A DNA stretch of 5,767 nt from JAICLV01 sp036380925 (GTDB lineage Bacteria; Actinomycetota; Actinomycetes; Acidothermales; Acidothermaceae). The position numbers were made by a program, and so were the translations under genes. This document shows, piece after piece, positions 1 through 4,544 of this stretch; the stretch's first letter is position 1; each line of letters starts with the position of its first letter. The notes under the pieces are model-generated. The model worked only from the letters and a program-made list of their open reading frames with translations. It did no database searches and had not been told where the DNA came from. The stretch is from positions 1 to 5,767 of the forward strand of contig DASVDW010000078.1 in the NCBI GenBank assembly GCA_036380925.1, given 5' to 3'.

Positions 1-323
1 AGAAGCAGCCCAAGCCGAGCCGGTCGCGCAAGGCGCCGCGCAAACTCGTGGTCGTCGCGGGTGGGCTCGCCGGCACCAGCATCAACCTCGGCGACGCGCC
101 GGTCACCATCGGCCGCGCCAACGACTCCACGCTGGTGCTCACCGACGACAACGCCTCGACACGGCACGCGCGGCTGTATCCGCGCGACGGCGAGTGGTTC
201 GTCGAAGACCTCGGATCCACCAACGGGACGTTCCTCGACCGCACGAAGGTCACCTCGCCGACACCCGTCGGGCCGCGCACGCCGATCCGCATCGGCAAGA
301 CCGTCCTCGAGTTGCGGCGGTGA
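1..323 (+). CDS. fhaB: FhaB, FHA-domain adaptor protein (3' end, N-terminus outside window)
   Basis: This is the C-terminal part of FhaB (FipA), a small protein whose FHA domain binds phosphothreonine peptides and links PknA/PknB signalling to division and wall synthesis. The reading frame is open from base 3 and ends at the TGA at 321-323, so the true start lies upstream. A Lys/Arg/Pro-rich linker (KQPKPSRSRKAPRK) precedes one FHA domain. The domain shows its phosphopeptide-binding signatures in order: IGRANDSTL, the STRHAR loop and GSTNGTFLD, and it closes with RIGKTVLEL. It is nearly collinear with the M. tuberculosis FhaB C-terminus, including STLVLTDD, ASTRHARL and EDLGSTNGT. The family usually has an N-terminal membrane segment, which cannot be seen here. 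A GTG at 48 starts a shorter frame but is internal to the gene. Only 4 nt separate the stop from pstP. Confidence 0.95.
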   Translation, partial: KQPKPSRSRKAPRKLVVVAGGLAGTSINLGDAPVTIGRANDSTLVLTDDNASTRHARLYPRDGEWFVEDLGSTNGTFLDRTKVTSPTPVGPRTPIRIGKTVLELRR

Positions 324-327
324 TCTG

Positions 328-1581
328 GTGACACTTGCCCTCCGCTACGCCGCCCGCTCCGACGTCGGCCTCATCCGCACCAACAACGAGGACGCCGTCT
401 ACGCCGGGCCTCGGTTGCTCGCCGTCGCCGACGGCATGGGCGGTCACGCCGCGGGCGACGTCGCGAGCGCCGTCACGATCGCCACCCTCGCGCCACTCGA
501 CGACGACGAACCGCCCGCCGACCTGCTCGGCGCGCTCGCCCAGGCCATCCGGCAGGCCAACGACCAGCTGCGCCAGATGATGGAGGCGGACGAAGAGCTC
601 GACGGGATGGGCACCACGCTCACCGCGTTGCTCCTCGGCGGCAACCGACTCGGCCTCGCGCACATCGGCGACTCCCGCGCCTACCTGCTCCGCGACGACG
701 TCTTGACCCAGATCACCGACGACCACACGCTTGTGCAGCGATACGTCGACGAGGGGCAACTCGACGAGGCCGACGTGCCCCTGCATCCCCAGCGTTCGGT
801 GATCCTGCGTGTCCTGAACGGCAGGCCGGACGACGAAGCCGACCTGTCGATCCGCGAAGCCCGCGTCGGCGACCGGTATCTGCTGTGCAGCGACGGGCTT
901 TCCGGCGTCGTCAGCAAAGACACGATCTGCGAGGCGCTGCGGATCGCCGATCCGCAAGAAACGGTTGACGCGCTGGTCAATCTCGCGTTGCGCGGCGGCG
1001 CCCCCGACAACGTCACGTGCATCGTGTGCGACGTCGTCGACGCTGACCGCGCGCCGGTCGCCGAACCGGTGGTCGGCGGCTCGGTCACCGACGGCGACGG
1101 CGAGCGCAGCGGCCAGCCCGACACCTCGGCCGGGCGCGCCGCGGCGTTGCGCGGCCATCGGCGAACGCCGGCGCGTCGGCATGCCGCGGACGACGAGCCT
1201 CCCCGCCGCCGGTTGCGCGGCCCGTTGCTCGTCGTCGCGCTGCTCGTCGTCGTCGCCGGCGCGTTGTTCGGCGGCACCTGGTGGTACTCACAGCATCAGT
1301 ACTACGTGAGCAGCGACGGTCAAAACGTCGTTGTCTACAAGGGAATCAAGGGATCCATTCTCGGCATCAACTTCTCCTCGCCCATCGAGAACACCCACAT
1401 CCCGATGGACTCGCTGCCTGCCTTCGAACGCGACCGAATCGCCGACGGCATCACGGCGCACAGTCGAGGCGCGGCTGATCGCATCGTGCAAGGGCTGCGC
1501 GACTCCACCAACGCCCCGCCGTCGTCGGTTCCGTCGAGCACCCCGAGCCCGTCGCTCACTTCGCCTGGGGCGTCGCCGTGA
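328..1581 (+). CDS. pstP: PstP, membrane-anchored PP2C-type Ser/Thr protein phosphatase
   Basis: This metal-dependent PPM/PP2C phosphatase removes phosphate from PknB and its substrates at the inner face of the membrane. The protein is 417 residues. The catalytic domain spans about 5-237 and shows RTNNED (17-22), DGMGGH (35-40), GMGTT (93-97), GDSR (114-117), CSDGL (187-191) and PDN (226-228). Expected metal ligands are D35, G36, D189 and D227, with D115 for the third metal. A basic, charged linker (about 238-297) is followed by one membrane segment (about 299-318). An outside domain of about 100 residues ends in a Ser/Pro-rich tail (from about 396). The GTG at 328 is chosen because it lies just after the fhaB stop, has a weak GGCGG ribosome site at 316-320, and matches the family N-terminus (TLALRYAARSD). 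Extending the frame upstream would overlap the FHA domain. The stop overlaps the rodA start by 4 nt, which suggests translational coupling. C234 forms an unusual CxxC with C231 beside the metal site. Confidence 0.95.
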   Translation: MTLALRYAARSDVGLIRTNNEDAVYAGPRLLAVADGMGGHAAGDVASAVTIATLAPLDDDEPPADLLGALAQAIRQANDQLRQMMEADEELDGMGTTLTALLLGGNRLGLAHIGDSRAYLLRDDVLTQITDDHTLVQRYVDEGQLDEADVPLHPQRSVILRVLNGRPDDEADLSIREARVGDRYLLCSDGLSGVVSKDTICEALRIADPQETVDALVNLALRGGAPDNVTCIVCDVVDADRAPVAEPVVGGSVTDGDGERSGQPDTSAGRAAALRGHRRTPARRHAADDEPPRRRLRGPLLVVALLVVVAGALFGGTWWYSQHQYYVSSDGQNVVVYKGIKGSILGINFSSPIENTHIPMDSLPAFERDRIADGITAHSRGAADRIVQGLRDSTNAPPSSVPSSTPSPSLTSPGASP

Positions 1582-2984
1582 CGTCGACGACCGCGACCGG
1601 ACTCGCCAACGCCGCCAAGGCGATGAAGCCGCGGCGCCCGCGCACGAGGCGCGGCGTCGAGCTGGCCATGCTCATCTTCGCGGTGTTGATCGCGCTCGCC
1701 GCGTACGCCGACGTCGGCTTGGCCCGCTCGCAGCGGGTGCCTCCCGACATGCTGACCTACGGCCTCGGGCTCGGCGCGCTCGTCGTCGCCGCCCACATCG
1801 CCGTCCGGCGATTCGCGTCGTACGCCGATCCGCTGCTGCTGCCGTGCGCCGCGCTGCTCAACGGCGTCGGGCTGGTGCTCATTCACCGACTCGACCTGGT
1901 CGCCCCGAAATCGGAGAACTCAGACGCGACCCTGCAGCTGGCGTGGAGCGCGATCGGCGTGGTCGCCTTCATCGTGGTGCTCATCGCCGTGCGCGACCAC
2001 CGGCAGCTGCAGCGCTACACCTACACTTCGATGCTGATCGGCCTCCTGCTGTTGGCGATCCCGTCGATCCTGCCCGCCCGGTTCAGCGAGGTGAACGGCG
2101 CGCGCAACTGGATAAGGTTCGCCGGGTTTTCCATTCAGCCTGGCGAATTCGCCAAGATCCTGCTGGTCATCTTCGTCGCCGGCTTCCTCGTCGCCAAGCG
2201 CGACGCCCTCGCCTTGGCCAGCCGGCGTTTCCTCGGGCTCGACCTGCCTCGAGGCCGCGACCTCGGTCCCATCGTCGTGGCCTGGCTGGTGAGCATCGGT
2301 CTGCTCGTCCGCGGCCGCGACCTCGGCATGTCGATGCTGTTCTTCGGTTTCTTCATCGTCATGCTCTACATCGCCACCGAGCGGCTGTCGTGGGTGTTCA
2401 TCGGCGTCCTGCTCTTTTGCGGTGGCACGTTCGTCGCCTACCACCTGTTCGCCCATGTGCGCGAGCGCTTCGAGATCTGGCTGCACCCGTTCGACTACGC
2501 GAAGACGACCGGATATCAGCTGGTGCAAGGCCTCTACGGGTTCTCCTCCGGTGGATTGATGGGCACCGGACTGGGCAAAGGACGCCCCGACCTGGTGCCG
2601 TTCGCCAAGAGCGACTTCATCGTGGCCACCGTCGGCGAAGAGCTCGGCCTCACCGGCCTGATGGCGATCTTGCTCGTCTACGTCGTGATCGTCACCCGCG
2701 GGCTGCGCGCGTCCTTGTCGGTGCGCGACTCGTTCGGCAAACTGCTCGCCGGCGGACTGTCGATTTGCCTTGCCGTGCAGGTGTTCGTCGTGGTCGGCGG
2801 GGTGATGCGGCTGATCCCGCTCACCGGCATCACCACGCCGTTCCTCTCCTACGGCGGCTCGTCGCTGGTCTCCAACTGGGCGCTCATCGCGTTGCTGCTG
2901 CGCATCAGCGACTCCGCGCGTCGCCCGGCGCCGCCGCCCACACCAAGACCGGACGACGCGGCGACCCAGGTGGTGCGGCTGTGA
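1578..2984 (+). CDS. rodA: RodA/FtsW-family SEDS peptidoglycan glycosyltransferase
   Basis: RodA is a polytopic membrane enzyme that polymerises lipid II into glycan strands and works with a class B PBP, here the adjacent PbpA. The protein has 468 residues. It begins with a basic cytoplasmic tail (KPRRPRTRR, 17-25) and has many hydrophobic helices from about 28 to 442. SEDS landmarks are NGARNWIRFAGFSIQPGEFAK (about 173-193), SDFIVATVGEELGLTG (345-360) with D346 at the position of the catalytic aspartate of RodA/FtsW enzymes, and PFLSYGGSSL (421-430). Similarity to M. tuberculosis RodA runs end to end (DPLLLP, LLNG.GLV.IHRLDLV, VGGV.RLIPLTG.TTP). The GTG start overlaps the pstP stop (GTGA), with a weak TGGGG ribosome site at 1566-1570. 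An ATG at 1623 is less likely, since its only purine run is 2 nt away. Odd feature: RGRDLG at 245-250 replaces the usual E-K-D-L-G type motif (see findings). Confidence 0.95.
   Translation: MTSTTATGLANAAKAMKPRRPRTRRGVELAMLIFAVLIALAAYADVGLARSQRVPPDMLTYGLGLGALVVAAHIAVRRFASYADPLLLPCAALLNGVGLVLIHRLDLVAPKSENSDATLQLAWSAIGVVAFIVVLIAVRDHRQLQRYTYTSMLIGLLLLAIPSILPARFSEVNGARNWIRFAGFSIQPGEFAKILLVIFVAGFLVAKRDALALASRRFLGLDLPRGRDLGPIVVAWLVSIGLLVRGRDLGMSMLFFGFFIVMLYIATERLSWVFIGVLLFCGGTFVAYHLFAHVRERFEIWLHPFDYAKTTGYQLVQGLYGFSSGGLMGTGLGKGRPDLVPFAKSDFIVATVGEELGLTGLMAILLVYVVIVTRGLRASLSVRDSFGKLLAGGLSICLAVQVFVVVGGVMRLIPLTGITTPFLSYGGSSLVSNWALIALLLRISDSARRPAPPPTPRPDDAATQVVRL
2253..2326 (+). repeat. Two identical 14-nt direct repeats inside rodA
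   Basis: The sequence GGCCGCGACCTCGG occurs at 2253-2266 and again at 2313-2326, exactly 60 nt apart and in the same reading frame. Both copies encode part of RGRDLG (residues 225-230 and 245-250). In M. tuberculosis RodA the first copy corresponds to RPRDLA and the second to FEKDLG, so the two sites are not normally alike. The repeat may come from local sequence copying or from convergent codon use in a GC-rich gene. Confidence 0.7.
2968..2973 (+). promoter_or_regulatory. Shine-Dalgarno-like sequence before the spacer mini-ORF
   Basis: AGGTGG lies 7 nt upstream of the GTG at 2981, inside the last codons of rodA. It differs from AGGAGG at one base. It is the only sequence-level support for initiation at this GTG apart from the overlap itself. 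Confidence 0.3.
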
Positions 2985-3028
2985 GCTTCCCCGAACTCCT
3001 CCGCTGCGCTTCGGAGGTCGCGCCATGA
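2981..3028 (+). CDS. Possible 15-codon coupling mini-ORF between rodA and pbpA
   Basis: A GTG at 2981 overlaps the rodA stop (GTGA at 2981-2984). It opens a 15-codon frame (MSFPELLRCASEVAP) that stops at the TGA at 3026-3028, overlapping the pbpA start (ATGA at 3025-3028). It therefore spans the 40-nt spacer exactly. It has an SD-like AGGTGG 7 nt upstream. I recognise no family, and the peptide is too short to expect one. If translated, its likely role is mechanical: carrying ribosomes from rodA through the hairpin at 2998-3017 and delivering them to the pbpA start. Chance is a real alternative, because 15-codon open frames are common in GC-rich DNA. The double 4-nt overlap is the main support. 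Confidence 0.3.
   Translation: MSFPELLRCASEVAP
2998..3017 (+). promoter_or_regulatory. Perfect hairpin enclosing the pbpA ribosome binding site
   Basis: CCTCCG (2998-3003) and CGGAGG (3012-3017) are perfect reverse complements and form a 6-bp stem, five of them G-C pairs, with an 8-nt loop (CTGCGCTT). The 3' arm is the pbpA Shine-Dalgarno sequence, so in the folded mRNA that site would be hidden until a ribosome or other factor opened the stem. There is no U-tract, so it does not look like an intrinsic terminator. The pairing is seen directly; the regulatory effect is inferred. Confidence 0.5.
3013..3017 (+). promoter_or_regulatory. Ribosome binding site of pbpA
   Basis: GGAGG, a full match to the anti-Shine-Dalgarno core, lies 7 nt upstream of the ATG at 3025 and fixes that codon as the pbpA start. 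It is the strongest SD in the window, and it is the one enclosed in a hairpin. Confidence 0.75.
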
Positions 3029-4482
3029 ACAAACCGATCCGGCGCGTCGCCATCGCCTGCCTTTTGCTGTTCGCCGCCCTGCTTGTCAACGCGAACGTCG
3101 TGCAGTTCGCCGACGCGAAGAACCTGCGCGACAAGCCGGACAACACCCGCACCCTGTACGCCCAGTACGACCGGCAGCGCGGAGACATCGTCACCGCCGC
3201 CGGCGGCGCGATCGCGTCGTCCACGCCGACGACCGACACCTTGAAGTACCTGCGGACGTACGAGAACGGTCCGCTGTACGCGCCCGTCACCGGGTTCTAC
3301 TCGATCGTGTACGGCGCGACGGACATCGAGTCGGCGGAGAACGCGATCCTGGCCGGCACCGACGACCGGCTGTTCGTGCGCCAGCTGACCAACCTCATCA
3401 CCGGGCGCACACCGCAAGGCGGCAGCGTCATCTTGACCATCGACCCCGCCGTGCAAGAGGCCGCGTACAGCGCGCTCGCTGGCCGCAAGGGCGCGGTCGT
3501 CGCGGTCGACCCCTCGACGGGCGCGATCTTGGCGCTCGTCACGTCTCCCTCGTACGACCCGAACGTGTTGTCGTCGCACAACCAGGCGTCGATCCAGCAG
3601 AACTGGAAGAAGCTCGTCGCCGACCCGAACAATCCGATGCTCGACCGGGCGCTGAGTCAGACCTATCCGCCGGGTTCGACGTTCAAGCTGGTCACCGCGG
3701 CGGCCGCGTTGAGCAGCGGCGGCTACACCCCGCAGTCGACGATTCCGGCGCCGAACACGCTGCCTTACCCGAACTCGACGAAGTCGCTGCAGAACTTCGC
3801 CGGAGAAAGCTGCGGCAACGGCAAGACCACCACCCTCATCGACGCGTTGACGATCTCCTGCAACACCGCGTTCGGCGGGCTCGGTGAAACGCTGGGGCAA
3901 GACGCGCTGCGCAAGCAGGCCGAGGCGTTCGGGTTCAACTCGACCTTCAGCATTCCGATGAAATCGGCGAACAGCGTCTTTCCGAGCAACCTCGACGACG
4001 CCCAGACGATTCAATCGGCGATCGGGCAGTTCGACGTGCGGGCCACCCCGCTGCAGATGGCGATGATCGCGGCGACGATCGCCAACGGCGGCACCTTGAT
4101 GAAGCCGTACCTGGTCAAGCAGCTCGTCGGACCCGACCTCGCGGTGATCGAGACCACCAAGCCGACCGCGATCCGACAGGCGCTCTCGGCGGAGGTGGCC
4201 GCCGAGCTCACCACGATGATGGAAAGCGTCGTCGACAAGGGCACCGGCACCCCCGCGCGAATCGCCGGCGTGAAGGTCGCCGGAAAGACCGGCACGGCCG
4301 AGAACGCGCCGGGCAAGCCGCCGCACGCGTGGTTCGTGTCGTTCGCTCCCGCGGCGTCACCAAGGATCGCGGTCGCGGTTGTCGTGGAGAACGGCGGCGG
4401 CGCCAACGACGCCACGGGCGCGAAAGTGGCGGCCCCGATCGCCAAGGCCGTGATGACAGCCGCGCTGAAGGAAACGCAATGA
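3025..4482 (+). CDS. pbpA: PbpA, class B penicillin-binding protein (peptidoglycan transpeptidase)
   Basis: PbpA is a membrane-anchored D,D-transpeptidase that crosslinks peptidoglycan outside the cell, the expected partner of the glycosyltransferase encoded just upstream. The protein has 485 residues (M. tuberculosis PbpA has 491). A signal-anchor helix lies at about 7-24. A non-catalytic N-terminal domain follows, with YDRQRGDI (48-55) and YAPVTGFYS (85-93). The transpeptidase domain runs from about 155 to the end. The three catalytic motifs are present: STFK at 218-221 (nucleophile S218), SCN at 278-280 and KTGT at 421-424. C263 and C279 match C266 and C282 of the M. tuberculosis protein, which sit beside the active site and could form a disulfide. 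The reported PknB phosphosites T362 and T437 of that protein correspond to L358 and K431 here. The ATG start has a strong GGAGG site and a good family match. The stop overlaps the ATG of a 21-codon frame. Confidence 0.96.
   Translation: MNKPIRRVAIACLLLFAALLVNANVVQFADAKNLRDKPDNTRTLYAQYDRQRGDIVTAAGGAIASSTPTTDTLKYLRTYENGPLYAPVTGFYSIVYGATDIESAENAILAGTDDRLFVRQLTNLITGRTPQGGSVILTIDPAVQEAAYSALAGRKGAVVAVDPSTGAILALVTSPSYDPNVLSSHNQASIQQNWKKLVADPNNPMLDRALSQTYPPGSTFKLVTAAAALSSGGYTPQSTIPAPNTLPYPNSTKSLQNFAGESCGNGKTTTLIDALTISCNTAFGGLGETLGQDALRKQAEAFGFNSTFSIPMKSANSVFPSNLDDAQTIQSAIGQFDVRATPLQMAMIAATIANGGTLMKPYLVKQLVGPDLAVIETTKPTAIRQALSAEVAAELTTMMESVVDKGTGTPARIAGVKVAGKTGTAENAPGKPPHAWFVSFAPAASPRIAVAVVVENGGGANDATGAKVAAPIAKAVMTAALKETQ
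4468..4473 (+). promoter_or_regulatory. Shine-Dalgarno-like sequence before the second spacer mini-ORF
   Basis: AAGGAA lies 5 nt upstream of the ATG at 4479, within the last codons of pbpA. Its AAGGA core is a good SD match at a usable spacing. No annotated gene needs it, since pknB has its own site farther downstream, so it supports initiation at 4479. Confidence 0.4.
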
Positions 4483-4544
4483 ACCGCGCCCTCACCGGTA
4501 CGGTGAGTGGGCTCCCCGCAATCACGAGAGGGTCCTCATCATGA
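4479..4544 (+). CDS. Possible 21-codon mini-ORF at the pknA position; coupling peptide or pknA remnant
   Basis: An ATG overlapping the pbpA stop (ATGA, 4479-4482) opens a 21-codon frame beginning MNRALTGTVSGL. It ends in a TGA overlapping the pknB start (ATGA, 4541-4544). It has an AAGGA ribosome site 5-6 nt upstream. In M. tuberculosis, pknA occupies this exact place and, as I recall, uses the same ATGA overlaps on both sides. An in-frame internal deletion of pknA would leave this kind of object. Residues 8-11 (TVSG) align without gaps to TLSG at residues 8-11 of M. tuberculosis PknA (MSPRVGVTLSGRYRL), a suggestive but very short match. Otherwise it may simply couple pbpA to pknB translation, or be chance. 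No kinase motif remains. Confidence 0.35.
   Translation: MNRALTGTVSGLPAITRGSSS
4491..4507 (+). repeat. Perfect 7-bp inverted repeat in the pbpA-pknB spacer
   Basis: CTCACCG (4491-4497) and CGGTGAG (4501-4507) are exact reverse complements around a 3-nt centre (GTA). In RNA this gives a tight 7-bp stem-loop. No T-run follows, so it is not a convincing intrinsic terminator. It ends 18 nt upstream of the pknB ribosome site and does not cover it. It could be an mRNA processing or stability element, a protein-binding site, or a deletion scar. Confidence 0.5.
4526..4532 (+). promoter_or_regulatory. Ribosome binding site of pknB
   Basis: GAGAGGG lies 8 nt upstream of the ATG at 4541 and is a good purine-rich SD. 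Together with the lack of any in-frame start codon in the spacer, it fixes the pknB start. A very short GAG/CTC stem (4528-4530 with 4535-4537) could form across it but looks too weak to matter. Confidence 0.6.

Noticed and set aside
61..327. Upstream extension of pstP to an ATG at 61
   Set aside because: It would run in a second frame through the whole FHA domain of FhaB, and the added residues look like out-of-frame translation. The family N-terminus begins at the GTG at 328.
965..980. TTGAC-GCGCTG-GTCAA inverted repeat as an operator
   Set aside because: It is a 5-bp repeat inside the conserved catalytic domain of pstP, with no promoter nearby. This is expected by chance and constrained by codons.
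1623..1625. ATG as an alternative rodA start
   Set aside because: The only purine run (AAGG) is 2 nt away, too close for a ribosome site. The GTG at 1578 overlaps the pstP stop, the usual arrangement in this operon.
1331..3028. 565-codon plus-strand frame across pstP and rodA
   Set aside because: Its translation is strongly Arg/Pro-rich and overlaps genes confirmed by family motifs. Only its last 15 codons, between rodA and pbpA, are considered as a separate mini-ORF.
1920..3290. Long minus-strand open frames (250-1182, 1920-3290, 2905-4326, 4208-5650)
   Set aside because: They are antisense to well-recognised genes. Their translations are low-complexity, rich in Arg, Gly, Asp, His and Gln, and resemble no family. 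Long shadow frames are expected opposite GC-rich genes.
4491..4532. Intrinsic terminator between pbpA and pknB
   Set aside because: A stem-loop is present but no run of T follows it, and pknB lies immediately downstream in the same operon.
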